This document shows positions 41,704-53,000 of a stretch of 64,000 nt of DNA, in pieces; position 1 is the stretch's first letter, and every line of letters begins with the position of its first letter. Location: positions 53,128,231-53,192,230 of the forward strand of contig OZ035962.1 in NCBI GenBank assembly GCA_964034945.1, read 5' to 3'. The translations under genes and the position numbers were made by a program. The notes beneath the pieces were generated by a model. That model was not told the origin of the DNA, did no database searches, and worked only from the letters and a program-made list of their open reading frames with translations. Source of the stretch: Chrysopilus asiliformis. Lineage: Eukaryota > Arthropoda > Insecta > Diptera > Rhagionidae.

Positions 41704-42549
41704 TTATTTATTACCTGAGCTACTGTCTAATTGAATTGCTTCTGGCATACTTTTTGAGTGTATATTTAGAATTTTAAAATTTTTAGTCTTTTTTATCCAG
41801 TATATGATTATTACAATTATTATTATTGCTGTTACATAGAGCATTGTATCATTTGATATTGAATGAATATTTAATTGATTGATTTTTTCTGTTTGTTTTA
41901 TGTTTTCAATATGAAGTTTGTCTACATTTGGTTTGATGTATGCCTCTGTAAGATTTATTTGTAAAATGGGAGGTAATGGTTGAAAGTTTTTAATTTCTTT
42001 TGAAATAAATCTTTGATTTCCGAAATCTATAGAACAGTTATTAATTTTGATAAGAAAGCTACCTTTTAAGGATTTTATTTCATTGTCACATTCATTGGTG
42101 AAATTTCCTTCAAAATTATCAACGAATATTAGGTTATCGTTTATTTCTTCTATTACTGTATTGATATTGTATTTGTTTGGGCAATTAGCATTTACCCCTT
42201 TAAGTAGCCTAACTGTACATGAGTTTTTTGGTAATTTTATTACACTTTCTCTTTTGCATATTGTTAGATCTTGAAATGTGTTACACTTTTGTCGGATGCC
42301 ATAATAATCTTGTTTACTAGTAAGTAAATGAGTGTAGTCAAGATCAATTTGTTTTTGATTATTGGTTATTGGTTTTAATATTAAATGATCATATTCAATT
42401 TCTTCAGTTAGTGGGATAGATACAATGTAAAGGATTAAATTATCTTTGATTGCGACATATGGGATTGCTAGGTTAAGGGCTTCTGCTTCTGTTTTGTATG
42501 GTAAATCTGAAATTAAAGATTCGTTGTGAGATAGGGGAATTAATCTTGT
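41704..42549 (-). pseudogene. Env remnant of the errantivirus-like element
   Basis: An open frame of about 281 codons without a suitable start follows pol directly. It has several Asn-X-Thr/Ser sites, Cys residues and, at about 41793-41850, a single strongly hydrophobic Ile/Val-rich segment followed by basic residues: a membrane anchor and short cytoplasmic tail. Errantivirus Env is normally about 450-500 residues with a signal peptide, a surface part, a furin-like site and a fusion peptide; those N-terminal parts are missing here. A polypyrimidine-AG (ctttaatttcag) near the start looks like a 3' splice site, fitting the spliced env message of this group. The fragment could not act as an entry protein. 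Confidence 0.72.
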
Positions 42550-43622
42550 TTAATATTTGTTTTATGAATTCTTTTGCCGCTGTACGTTGTTACTGTGACT
42601 CTGTGATCATCCTTGACTATTTCTTTGGAAAATTTCTGGTTTAATTTCCCTTTCCTTCCAGGGGCTTTTATGTAGATAACATCACCTGTGTTATATTTTT
42701 TTGGATTCTGACGTTTTTTGTTTTCGTAATTGAGTCGTTGTTGTTGAATTCGTTCAATTAAATGTTTGGTTTTTGTATTTGCTTGTTCTCGTGCGGTTTG
42801 TAATTCTTCCAAGGTTTTAGATGGGATTCTACCATAAAATATGGTAGCCGGAGTCTCCTTGACAGTGCTATGAATAGAATTATTATAACGGTCGGTTGCT
42901 ATTAGTGCTAATTCATTTATAGACAAAGATCTGTGTTGCTTTTGTAGACATCTTATTATTTCCTGAATTGTGGAGTGTACTCTTTCCACTTGTCCATTTA
43001 CTTCGCTACGAGAGGATGGTGTCAGATATATTTCTACTCCTATATTTTGTAAAAATTCTGTTATTATTGGTGTTGTGAAAGCCTTATCTCTGTCCATTAC
43101 TAATAATTTCGGAGTCGTGTAGTAATGTATTAATTCCAATATTTTTTCCTTAAGATGTAATGATGATTTATTTTCTATAGGAAATAGTTTGGTGAATTTA
43201 GAAAATTTATCTAATGATGTTAGGAATAATTTTCCATCGAGTTCCATAATGTCAATATGGATAATTTCGGTTGGATATTGCGGAATTGGTGTGGGTTGCA
43301 ATTGGTTACGAGAGGGATGTCTATCGTATTTGTTTTCTTTACAGATGTTACAGTTTGCTATAATTTCTCTGATTTTTGAGGCCATTTTAGGGAAATAATA
43401 TTGTTGAAGTAGTTTTTCCTTATTTTCTTCAGCTCTTTTGTGTGTTAGCCTGTGTTCTTTTAGAATAGTTTCCAAAATTTGTTCCTCATCAATAAGGTCC
43501 GTAACCACTTTTTGTGTAAACCTAATTTTCAAATTTCTTCCAAAATGTTCCTTATATATATCTTGAATAAGTCGCATTATATGTTCTGGGGCTTTAAGTC
43601 CGTTGATGACATCTGATCTCAT
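42540..43622 (-). CDS. Errantivirus-like integrase (pol 3' part, frameshifted from RT)
   Basis: Integrase with an H2C2 zinc finger (HRLTHKRAEENKEKLLQQYY, CNICKENK) and core motifs HIDIMELDGK, VMDRDKAF and SEVNGQVERVHS giving the full D-D-E triad. The C-terminal part has the GDVIYIKAPGRKGKLNQKF module and ends with HKTNIKQD. It belongs to the pol polyprotein but a one-base indel around 43684-43700 separates it from the RT/RNase H frame, so this copy's pol is broken unless the shift is an assembly error. The listed start is only the first usable codon in the frame. Confidence 0.9.
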   Translation of the reverse strand: MRSDVINGLKAPEHIMRLIQDIYKEHFGRNLKIRFTQKVVTDLIDEEQILETILKEHRLTHKRAEENKEKLLQQYYFPKMASKIREIIANCNICKENKYDRHPSRNQLQPTPIPQYPTEIIHIDIMELDGKLFLTSLDKFSKFTKLFPIENKSSLHLKEKILELIHYYTTPKLLVMDRDKAFTTPIITEFLQNIGVEIYLTPSSRSEVNGQVERVHSTIQEIIRCLQKQHRSLSINELALIATDRYNNSIHSTVKETPATIFYGRIPSKTLEELQTAREQANTKTKHLIERIQQQRLNYENKKRQNPKKYNTGDVIYIKAPGRKGKLNQKFSKEIVKDDHRVTVTTYSGKRIHKTNIKQD

Positions 43623-43683
43623 TTCAGTTTTGAGTATTTGTTTTATAGAATCTTCATTGAATTGAGTCTTTGTGATGGTCTTC

Positions 43684-45672
43684 CTATGATATCCGGGATG
43701 TGGTAATTCGTAGGATTACTTGATTTTTGAAAACGTTAATAGGGGATTCGGTACAAATGATGAGATCTGTTGAATCTTCCTCTGCACTGTGTTGAGTGGA
43801 TGTAGAAGCATTACATTCGCTGATGTTCATCCTAGATAAAGCGTCGGCTACTACATTTGCTTTACCTGGTCTGTAGACAATTTCGTAATTATATTCTTCG
43901 AGTCTTGCCTTCCATCTTTTGAGTTTTGCATTGTTGTTTTTATTGCTAAGAGCAAATGTTAAAGGTTGGTGGTCAGTGAGAATTTTTAATTTTTTTGCTC
44001 CATACAAATAATTTCTAAGATTTTCTAGGGCCCAAATGATTGCAAGCATTTCCTTTTCGTTTGTGGCATAATTTTGTTCGGTAGTATTCAGACTTCTGGA
44101 AATGTACGTAATTGGTTTGTCCTTTCCAATTTCTCCTTGAGATAGGACGGCTCCTAATGCATAATTAGATGCGTCGGTTGTTAGAATAAATGGTTTTTCG
44201 AAATCTGGGAAAATGAGTAATTCCGATGAGGTCAAGTGGTCTTTTAATTTATGGAAAGCTTCTTTTTCTTCTTTATTAAATTTTATTGGAATCTTTGTTG
44301 ATTGGGTTTTGCGTATTCTAGCCAATTCTCCACCTGTGAGTTTTGTAAGTGGTTTGGCGATTTTGGCAAAATCCTTAATAAATTTTCTATAATAGGAGGC
44401 TAATCCTAAAAATGATTTTAGCTCCTTTAAAGTTTTGGGTTCCTGTGTGTTTGTTATAGATTGTATTTTTTTAGGATCTGCTTTAATTCCTTGGCTTGAA
44501 ATTATGAAGCCTAAGAATTCTGTTTCTGTCTTAAGAAATTCTGTTTTATCCAGGTTAACTTTTAGATTGGCTTTGCTTAGTTTTGAAAATATTACCCTTA
44601 GGTCTTCGAAATGTTGTTCGATTGTTTCGCTGTATACAACTATATCGTCTATATATACATGACAGCGTTTTCCGATTTCTTCTTTTAGTACGTCATCAAT
44701 CATTCGTTGGAATTCCGATGGGGCGTTTTTGAGGCCAAACGGTAATCTCAAAAATTCGTACTTTCCGTTTAACGTTGAAAATGCGGTTTTTTCAATGTCT
44801 CCTTCTTCCATTCGTATCTGATGAAATCCGGAAGTTAGATCTATTGTTGTGAAATACTTGGCCTTTCCCAAGTTCGCTAGAGTGCATGTAATATCAGGTA
44901 TGGGATATTTGTCAGAGATTGTGACATTATTTAGTTTTTTGTAATCAATGACCATTCTGTATTTCTTTTCGCCTGATGCATCCAATTTTTTTGGTACTAC
45001 CCATATTGGTGCGTTATAGGGTGATCTTGAAGGTCTTATTACGTTGTCTTCAAGTAGTTTTTTGATCTGTTTATCAACTTCTTTTCTCATGTTGAATGGG
45101 TATGGATAATTCTTTGCATAAATTGGTGAATTAGTACTTGTTCTAATTCTTGCTTTTATATTAGTGACTGCTGTTATCTTGTCGTCGGGTTTAGAAAACA
45201 ATGGTCTGAATTCCCTGATTAGTTTGTTTAGATCATCCTGCTGGTTTTTAGGGAGGTGGTTATTTCTGATATTGATGTGATTTACATCGAATGACTTTTT
45301 CATCTGTAAGGGGATTTCGATTCCTGGGTGAATTTTTAAAATGGATTTACCTCTGTCAATAACTGCTTTTAGTTGTCTTAATGTATCGTCGCCTATAATT
45401 CCGTCGAAATATGTTAGAGATGGTAGCAAATAGAATTTTACTGGAATTCTATTTCCGTATTTTGAGAATATTCTTCCCGTGGCTGATTGTTCTAGTTTTA
45501 TTTTTCCTCCAACAGAGTTTATGAAGAATGGTTTTTTAACGGGTTTGAGGTTTGATACGTGTTTTGGGGAAATGAAGTTTTTGTTGGCTCCGGTGTCTAT
45601 TAGGAGTTTGAGGAATTTTCCATCCGATATTTCGTATGCTAAGTAGGGTGTTGCACTAAGTCTGCTTGGCAA
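43684..45672 (-). CDS. Errantivirus-like pol: protease, RT, RNase H
   Basis: The protease has LLIDTGANKNFISP near residue 28. The RT follows with SPYNAPIWVVPKK, MVIDYKKLNNV, FTTIDLTSGFHQI and active site YIDD (CHVYIDDIVVYS), then the tether FLGLASYYRKFIKDF and RNase H (LTTDASNYALGA, NEKEMLAIIWAL, LTDHQPLTF). The frame is -1 relative to gag and overlaps it by 34 bases, consistent with programmed -1 frameshifting as in gypsy-type elements. It ends at 43684 because of a likely indel; integrase continues in another frame. Confidence 0.93.
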   Translation of the reverse strand: MPSRLSATPYLAYEISDGKFLKLLIDTGANKNFISPKHVSNLKPVKKPFFINSVGGKIKLEQSATGRIFSKYGNRIPVKFYLLPSLTYFDGIIGDDTLRQLKAVIDRGKSILKIHPGIEIPLQMKKSFDVNHINIRNNHLPKNQQDDLNKLIREFRPLFSKPDDKITAVTNIKARIRTSTNSPIYAKNYPYPFNMRKEVDKQIKKLLEDNVIRPSRSPYNAPIWVVPKKLDASGEKKYRMVIDYKKLNNVTISDKYPIPDITCTLANLGKAKYFTTIDLTSGFHQIRMEEGDIEKTAFSTLNGKYEFLRLPFGLKNAPSEFQRMIDDVLKEEIGKRCHVYIDDIVVYSETIEQHFEDLRVIFSKLSKANLKVNLDKTEFLKTETEFLGFIISSQGIKADPKKIQSITNTQEPKTLKELKSFLGLASYYRKFIKDFAKIAKPLTKLTGGELARIRKTQSTKIPIKFNKEEKEAFHKLKDHLTSSELLIFPDFEKPFILTTDASNYALGAVLSQGEIGKDKPITYISRSLNTTEQNYATNEKEMLAIIWALENLRNYLYGAKKLKILTDHQPLTFALSNKNNNAKLKRWKARLEEYNYEIVYRPGKANVVADALSRMNISECNASTSTQHSAEEDSTDLIICTESPINVFKNQVILRITTSRIS

Positions 45673-46979
45673 AAATTTAATTCTGGCTCCAGGTCGAAGT
45701 CTTCACAGCATAATTCGTATGGATCTTCATAAGCTTCGTTGCTTGTATCTTCATATGATTCCTCAGCAGGTTCCGTATTGGTGTGGTACATACGTTGTTG
45801 AGGTTGTGCATTTGGCAGGTTACCAAATGGTAAAGGTTTCCTGAACGGTTGAGGATTAATCTGTGGTCTATTCATGTAATTGACCTGTTTACTTTGTGTG
45901 CTTTTATCCACATCCATTGGCTCTGGTTTATTTTGTTGGCTATATCGGGGATAAATAGGTGGTTTATGTTGAATGTTATATGGTTTATTATATTGATTAA
46001 CTTGAGGATATATTTGGGGTTTGTATTGAGCGTTATACAATGTATTGCGCTGTTGTGTCGTAAGTTGAGGTGGGTTAAAGTTTCTGGGCATTGGCGTTGG
46101 TGGTTGTGAATATCGCTTTGGGGGTAATGTTGGTGGTGTAAGAGCATTATGCGGTACTACAATTGAATTTGTTTGATTATTTTTATTGAGAAAATTGGTT
46201 GCCCTATAATTCATGTTTTGTATTTCCAGACATGAAGAATATGCTTCTGGAAGTGATCTGGGTGATTTGATAGCAATAAGTTTAGACAATTCTCCGTTCA
46301 GACCTCTTATAAATGTATCGAGAGCTCTGTTACGGTGTCCTTCTATTATTGTGGATTGTGTTTCAATACTGAAACATTCTGTCTGGACTTTGTTAATAAT
46401 TAGGGTAAGATGATGATTGACTTCTCCAAAGAATTCATCAATCGATTTCTTTCCTTGGTGGAGTGAGTACAATTGATACTCAAGGGTTCTAATATCGCGT
46501 TTGTCTGCGTAGTGCAATGACAAACATCTTTTGATTGCTATCCAGTTTTCATCTGGAGTATTGTATGCAATTAAGGCTGTGTCAGCCTCATCAACTATCT
46601 TTTGACGTATTGAGCGAATTATTGCTCTATAGAGGGGTTTGTTTCTTATGATTTTGTAGTCGTCCAAGACGCTTTCCACGGATTTTATCCATGAAGAATA
46701 TGTTGTAGGGTTACCATTAAAGGACTTAATTTCCTTTACGGGGTCTGGTATTTTTGTTTGCTGGGATAATTCATCTTCAGTTGTGGGTTTTACTAATGGT
46801 GGTTCAATATTTATTTGAGGGGGTTGGGCAATTGTTAGTAGGGTTTGTTGAGTTTCTGATTTAAATTCGTCAAACTGGATTTGGATTTTATTCGTTTGAT
46901 TAATTTGTGCATTTAAGGCACCTGTTAGGTTTAAAATTTCTGCCCTAACAAGGTCCATGGCTTCTTGAACAGTAGTCAT
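45639..46979 (-). CDS. Errantivirus-like gag
   Basis: A 446-residue ORF with an N-terminal coiled coil, a capsid domain starting IKSFNGNPTTYSSWIKSVES and containing the conserved ...IIRSIRQKIVDEAD, YADKRDIRTLEYQLYSLHQG and FIRGLNGELSKLIAIKSP parts. A Pro/Asn/Gln-rich C-terminus and an acidic end follow. No CCHC knuckle is present, as is usual for errantivirus Gag, where basic residues bind RNA. It ends inside the pol overlap. Confidence 0.92.
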   Translation of the reverse strand: MTTVQEAMDLVRAEILNLTGALNAQINQTNKIQIQFDEFKSETQQTLLTIAQPPQINIEPPLVKPTTEDELSQQTKIPDPVKEIKSFNGNPTTYSSWIKSVESVLDDYKIIRNKPLYRAIIRSIRQKIVDEADTALIAYNTPDENWIAIKRCLSLHYADKRDIRTLEYQLYSLHQGKKSIDEFFGEVNHHLTLIINKVQTECFSIETQSTIIEGHRNRALDTFIRGLNGELSKLIAIKSPRSLPEAYSSCLEIQNMNYRATNFLNKNNQTNSIVVPHNALTPPTLPPKRYSQPPTPMPRNFNPPQLTTQQRNTLYNAQYKPQIYPQVNQYNKPYNIQHKPPIYPRYSQQNKPEPMDVDKSTQSKQVNYMNRPQINPQPFRKPLPFGNLPNAQPQQRMYHTNTEPAEESYEDTSNEAYEDPYELCCEDFDLEPELNFCQADLVQHPT

Positions 46980-48049
46980 TTTATAAATTTTTATACTTTG
47001 ACTTGAGTTTTACTAAGTAAATTTGTTTAGGACTTGACTTCGAGTACTTCACGTTTTTACTTGACTTCGCGTTTTCACTTGACTTCGCGTTTTACTTGAC
47101 TTTGAGTTTTTTTCTGATCAATGGGATCATTAAACGAGATTTCACAATTTATTCAAATTAAATTTTGATAATAGTGTAACACCTTTCAATTTACACGTTA
47201 GATAATTTGTATTTGTTTTTTTTCTTATAAATCTATGATAACTTTTTCAACATTTGTGATTGGTTCAAATTTTAAAATATTTTTCCGTTGTATAATAAAA
47301 AATTTTCACTTTACTTATTTGAATATTTCAATGTTGTTGATTGATATTTAATTTGTAAAATATTTTTGTTGAATAATGAAAGTTATTTGACTTACAAAAT
47401 AATTGTTGGGATCCTCATACTGTTGATGATTCTGGATTCCGAGTGATAGACACTATATGTTGAGTGATATAATTCCTTGAAGTTGATGATGTTGATGTAG
47501 GACGAGTTGCTCCTTTTTAGATTGCGGCGTTAAAATTGTCCGTATCCTACTGGGGCTCGTTCACTGCACACATTCACCATCAGTACACTGCTATTTAGAT
47601 CAATATCTCCGTGATCTGCTGCCTTGCGAATGCACTTGTCCTTTTAAGTATGGACAACTTCTTGATTTTGTCACTATTTCACTTTATGACAGGTTTTTTG
47701 CACCTGATGATTGATGTTTCGTTTTTTTTTTTCGTGGCACTTGTTTTTAATTGTGGCACTTTTTATAGAAACAGTTAGTTGGTTTCGTTTTTTCGTGGCA
47801 CTTGTTTTTAATTGTGGCACTTTTTATAGAAACAATTAGTTAGTTTCGTTTTTTCGTGGCACTTGTTTTTAATTGTGGCACTTTTTATAGAAACTATTAA
47901 CTTTGATCGTGGATTATATATATTTTGATTTATTTTTCGATTCTTTGATTTTTATAATTTTTCATTTATATTTTGTGGCTTGAATTGTAAATTCACGTTT
48001 TCATTTTATAGCACTTTTATTAAAAGACGCCGGTCCCTGCTCGGGCGCC
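46980..48049 (-). promoter_or_regulatory. Errantivirus-like leader with tandem repeats and primer-binding site
   Basis: About 1.07 kb between the LTR and gag. 48033-48050 reads tggcgcccgagcagggac on the minus strand, complementary to the 3' end of a tRNA-Lys, the expected minus-strand primer. A 61-bp tandem repeat (cgtggcacttgtttttaatt) occupies 47719-47896 in three copies, and a shorter one (acttgacttcgcgtttt) lies at 47027-47110. In Drosophila gypsy the leader carries an insulator of repeated protein-binding sites; whether these repeats have a similar role is untested. Confidence 0.75.
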
Positions 48050-48448
48050 AGTTAACTAATTTTGTAATTAGAACTTTAAAAAAATATATTTTAAGTGGAC
48101 TACTTGTCCACTATGGAATAAAACAATATAAAACTTTATATTAACTTTATTATGAGCCCAAGGCTGCGGAGTTTTAACCTTCAATATACAGAATGGATTA
48201 AGAACTAAAGAACTTTATCTTATTCTAGCTCCTTTTATAATTTTAGATAAGCTTATATGACTATTACAAGATTAGGATGTTTCATCCTATGATTCGATGT
48301 ACATTATTTAGACAGGTGTCTGTGAATCATTATGATGCTTTGATATTTCTATGTTTATATGATTGAGATTTTACTCATCGTTAGTCATTTACAGTTATAT
48401 GACAAATCTATAGTCGTTTACAGTTATATGTCAAATCTATATTTAACT
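48050..48448 (-). repeat. Errantivirus-like 5' LTR
   Basis: 399 bp, same sequence as 41264-41662 by eye. AGGT flanks it at 48449-48452. Confidence 0.95.
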
Positions 48449-49939
48449 AGGTATATAAGTTAGTTTAGTTAGATCAATTTTTAATTCTTTTAAATATTTT
48501 TAGATAATATATAATTGTTTTTACAATTAGTTATGTTAGTTAATGTTTTGTGTGTATGTTGGTGTTGAGTGTAGTTGCATGCGGTGTGAGTGTGTTGAGT
48601 GTAGATATATGTTGTGTAGAGTCCAAGGACTGATGATCCTGAGGATTCGATTATGCAGATTTGTCGATTTGTGGGTGTGTGTATGTGTGTGTGTGTAAAT
48701 GTGCAAGATCGGTGTGTGCTTCGTATTATCCGACTCTTGACATATGAAAGTGAAAATTTTTTATGTTACTTACGATGCGATGTTTTTTTCTGTTTTGCTG
48801 AATTAAAGCTTCGTGGTTTTTTGTCAACTTATTTGTTTGTTGTTGTGTGTATTCCGTGTTGTAATATTTTAGTAGGTTTACTTCATGGGGTTTTTTTTTT
48901 GTATATATGGTATTTTATTAAATTCTTATTCACATTTTTTTTTTTTCTTCTTTGCACTTAATGTTCGTATAGTCTTTTTTTTCTATGAAAATATTGATCT
49001 TTGTTGATTTTATTTAGAATTTCAAATCGTTGTATGTTTACTTTTCACTATTATATTTTGACTTAGTGTTAGGAATTTTTAAAACTATTTATATATATAT
49101 ATATTTAAGTAATCAGTTCATTTATGTTATTTTTAATTTTGTCTTAGCTAATTCACAATAAAATTCTTAGTTCTAGTTTTGATACAAGGAAAACACCTTT
49201 AGAAAAAGATAAAAAAAACGCACTTTAACGAAAAAAAACAGCCGCGTGTGCAAGTTACGCGTCGGTCAAAAGTTCCCTTTTTTCTCGTGTAATCAAGAAC
49301 TGAAATTTTTACCCACGGATAGCTAGACGATCGAACAACAACTGCCTTCCTTTTTCGCTTCTAAAAACTCGATTTCGTCGACTATTAACAATGACCATCG
49401 GTCACTCCAAAAATCTTTTTTTTTTTCTATTGCTTTAAGTTCGTTTGGTCATTGCTAATAGTTGCTAACATGTTGCTTTATGTACCCTCAATGATGAAAT
49501 TATACATTTCAGGATCTTTTTTTTTTCGGATAAATTATTTTTGATAATCGCAAATAAAATTTTAATCGTGAATAAGAAAACCCTTTTTTTTTTCTTGAGA
49601 AATCTACCGGTAACGACATTCAAACTAACCAGAATCTTTTTGGGATTATGGGATCAAAGTGAAGATCAATATTTTGGGAATTCTCACAGCAGATAGGGTA
49701 TACCCCGGTTACCACTTGGAAATAAGATTAAAATTATTTTTCTGTAAATTTTGAAATATGAAATACCGTAGAAATTGAAATGAAAAAAATAGCGAAAAAA
49801 GGAGGTTTTGGAACAAAAAAATATAGACTATTATAATCGTCTTTTTATAAAATTCTGACCGTTAGTTTCAGCTGTGTCGAAAATTTGAATTTTGTTGCCA
49901 AGCTATGAAATTTGACTTTCTGAAGGGGCTGTCGTTACA

Positions 49940-50070
49940 CCATCGGCAGCTTTCTCACCTTCTCAAGGTAGGGAAAGATGTCGAAATAAATTAGACTGCA
50001 ACTTTGGAAAGTCCAACGTGGGGCTCGTCCACGACCTGAGAAGTCTCATGCGAATAGCCGGGCAATTTTG
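49940..50070 (-). other. 3' UTR of large Gypsy
   Basis: 131 bases between the pol stop and the 3' LTR. The sequence next to the LTR is only moderately purine-rich (gagaaggtgagaaagctgcc on the minus strand), a weak polypurine tract. Confidence 0.6.
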
Positions 50071-53000
50071 CTAATTCTTTATGTCCTTGGCATGAAAATT
50101 TCCAAGTATTTTGCCAGACATATCTTTCAATAAGTAGATTGAATTCCCAATAGCCCTAACAATTTCGCATTTTCTAAACTTTGGGGCGAGTTTGGCGTTG
50201 AAATTTTTATGGGCGTCACTCTGCGCGAAATTCCGGCAAAACACGATTTGCCCAGGACAAAGGGTTCTAGGTCTTGACCTCAAGTTATACCGCGATTCGT
50301 AGGAACGATGAGCCTCTTGTAGCTTTGTTCGAATTTCCTCACGAATTAGGTGTAATTTATCGGGGGCGGATAATATTTTGGTCTCATCATTTCCCAAAGA
50401 TTGTAACCGCTTGAGCAATCCATAGGAAGAAGCGTGGGTAATCATATTTTGCCCAAAGTTTAGGAAATAAGGAGTGTTTCCAGTAGCCGCATGCACTGAG
50501 CTTCGGAGTGCACACCCTATTTCGTCCAGGTGGGCATCCCACCGACGGTGATCGGATTTCAAATAAGCTCGTATAGCAGAAAGGATGGTCCGGTTTACCC
50601 GTTTGGACGCATTCGCCTGGGGCGAGTAAGCCGCTGTTAAAAAATGTCTGCTACCGAACTCGGACAAAAACTTTTTGAAATCAGATGACGTGAACTGCCG
50701 CCCATTGTCCGACACTACAATTTCAGGTACGCCAAAGGTAAGAAAAATGTCTCGTCTGAGAAAAGAAATTATTGCCTTGCTTGTACCTTGTCTGAGAGCT
50801 TTGAGCATCACAAATTTGGTAAAGTGATCTAGTACGATCAATATCACGGTGTTGCCATTGGCCGACCTGGGGTAAGGCCCCAAAAGATCGATATAGATCT
50901 TTTGCCAAGGGCGCTCTGTCTCGACTAAGTTACCCATGGGTGGACGCAAAGCAGTGTTAGCCGGCTTGACCGCCTTGCACGTTTCGCAAGCGCTCACATA
51001 CCGTCTAACGTCAGCAACCATTTTCGGCCAGTAATAATACTGACGAAGGCGCGAGAGTGTCTTGCTCAGGCCCCCATGCGAAGTCTGCGGAGGATCATGA
51101 GCCATAGTGATCAGATCAGTCGTCAAACCAGATGGCACCCAAAGCTTCCAGGTTTGGTCCTCCTGAATGAGATCGCCGCTCCTGGGCTCCAGACGTTTGT
51201 ACACATAACCGTCTGACACACAGACGTCAGGAAGTCGTTCTTGGTTCTTCTGGACGGAATCTATCAGGTCCTTGTATTCGTCTGAGAGAAAACAAGGAGA
51301 CTTGAGTTCGATTCCTATTCCAGGGGCATCATTAATTTCCTCAGCGTAAATTCTGGACAAAGCGTCTGGAACGACGTTCAAACTTCCTCGTCGATGCTCG
51401 ATTTGGAAGTCGAACGCCTGAAGCTTTAGGGACCATCTCGCTAACCGTCCGCTAAGATCCTTCTGGCTCATAAGCCAGCGCAGACTTGCATGGTCAGTCA
51501 CGATTCGAAAAGGATGTCCCTCCACATATGCTCTAAACTTTTTCACGCAAAGCACAGCGGCCAAGCATTCAAGCTCTGTGATGCTATAATTCCGCTGCGC
51601 CGCGTTCAGCTTTTGAGAGACATATGCGATGGGACATTCCTCTCCGCTCTCGTTAGTCTGACACAGAACACCCCCGACGCCCGTGGTGCTGGCATCGCAC
51701 TGTATAGTGAACGGCCGCGAAAAGTCCGGATTCACTAAGACAGGTGCAGTAACCAGGTGTTGCTTCAATGTCTCAAACGCAGTTTGTGCCTCAGGAGACC
51801 ACCTGAAACCTTTCGGAGATTTCTTAAGCGTATCAGTGATTGGCGCGGATAGGCTGGCGTAGTTGGGAATGAACTTCCTATACCAACCCGTCATGCCAAG
51901 GAATCTGCGAACCTGTTTCATAGTCTTAGGACTTGGGAACTCAGTGACCGCAGATACCTTGGCCGGGTCGGTTTTCAGAACTCCATCAGCAACCACGTAG
52001 CCTAGATATTTTATCTCCTTTACGCAAAACTGGCTTTTGTCCACATTAATGGTTAAATTAGCCAATCTGAGGCATCTCGCAACCTCAGCGAGTAGATTCA
52101 GATGGTGATCAAAGTTGGGCGAAACAACGAGCAAATCGTCCAAGTACACAATCACGTGTTCGCGCATGGAACCAGGTAACATTGCCATCACCTTATCCAT
52201 TAGGCGACACATCCTCTGTGAAGCATTGCACAACCCGAAGGCCATAACAGTAAATTGATATAACGGACGGCCCGGTACAGTGAACGCTGTTTTCTCACGA
52301 GATCGGATCTCAAGGGGTATTTGCCAAAAGGCATCCTTAAGGTCCAATTTCGTGACAAAACGCGTTCCCTGTAACCGACTCAGAATGCCATCAATGTGAG
52401 GTAGAGGATAAGCGTCCTTCTGGGTCACCTGGTTCACCCTACGTGAGTCCAGACATAGTCTGACCTTGCCTGGCTTTCTGACCAGCACGACAGGTGAGTT
52501 CCAGGCGGATGAACTTTCCTCTATCACTCCCATTGATAGCATTCTGTCCAGCTCGTCGTACATCAATTTCTGAATAGCCGGAGACACTGGATAGTGCCTC
52601 TGCTTCACAGGGGATGCGTCGCCAACGTCAATCACATGTTGCTCCATAGACGTTCGCCCCAACCCCAGCTCTGCGGACGAAGGAAAACAACCCACGATTT
52701 TGTTTAAACGAGAACGTTCAGATGGTGTTAATGGGTACAAGTTCGAATCCTCGTTTGTATCTGAAGATTCAATTTCGTTGAGGTTTAATGGAGCGATTTT
52801 GAACATCTTCCAAAAATCTATACCAAGATATAAAGCTTGGCTAAGATTTGGGATAATGAACAAGGTCACTTCATGAGAAACGCCATTAAAACTTATCGGA
52901 AGTTTGACATACCCTAGGACTTGCTGTGCGTTTCCATCAGCTGTTTTAACGGAAGTGGACAACTTTGAATATTTAAGGTTCCACCGTTCCAGAAGCTCTA

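Larger units (their letters stand above)
41264..48448 (-). mobile_element. Errantivirus-like Gypsy element, complete with both LTRs
   Basis: Two 399-bp LTRs (41264-41662 and 48050-48448) starting AGTTAA and ending TTAACT, the form seen in Drosophila gypsy-type elements, with a 4-bp duplication AGGT on both sides. Order on the minus strand: LTR, primer-binding site, leader, gag, pol, env remnant, polypurine tract (aagaagggagg), LTR. LTRs appear identical or nearly so by eye, so this insertion is younger than its host LTR. Confidence 0.95.
40424..49939 (-). repeat. 3' LTR of large Gypsy, interrupted by a nested element
   Basis: Plus-strand bounds TGTGAGTAAC ... GTCGTTACA (so TGTAACGAC...TTACTCACA on the minus strand). 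Segments 40424-41263 and 48453-49939 are collinear with the intact copy at 55869-58204. Without the insert it is about 2,327 bp. Short ORFs such as 48653-48961 are shared noise. Confidence 0.95.

Noticed and set aside
41704..48448. Intact infectious errantivirus
   Set aside because: Env lacks its N-terminal half and pol has a frameshift; it is a defective endogenous copy.
48653..48961. Cys-rich 102-residue ORF (and its counterpart at 56803-57228)
   Set aside because: Both lie within the long LTR, are driven by GT and T runs, differ in length between copies and show no domain.
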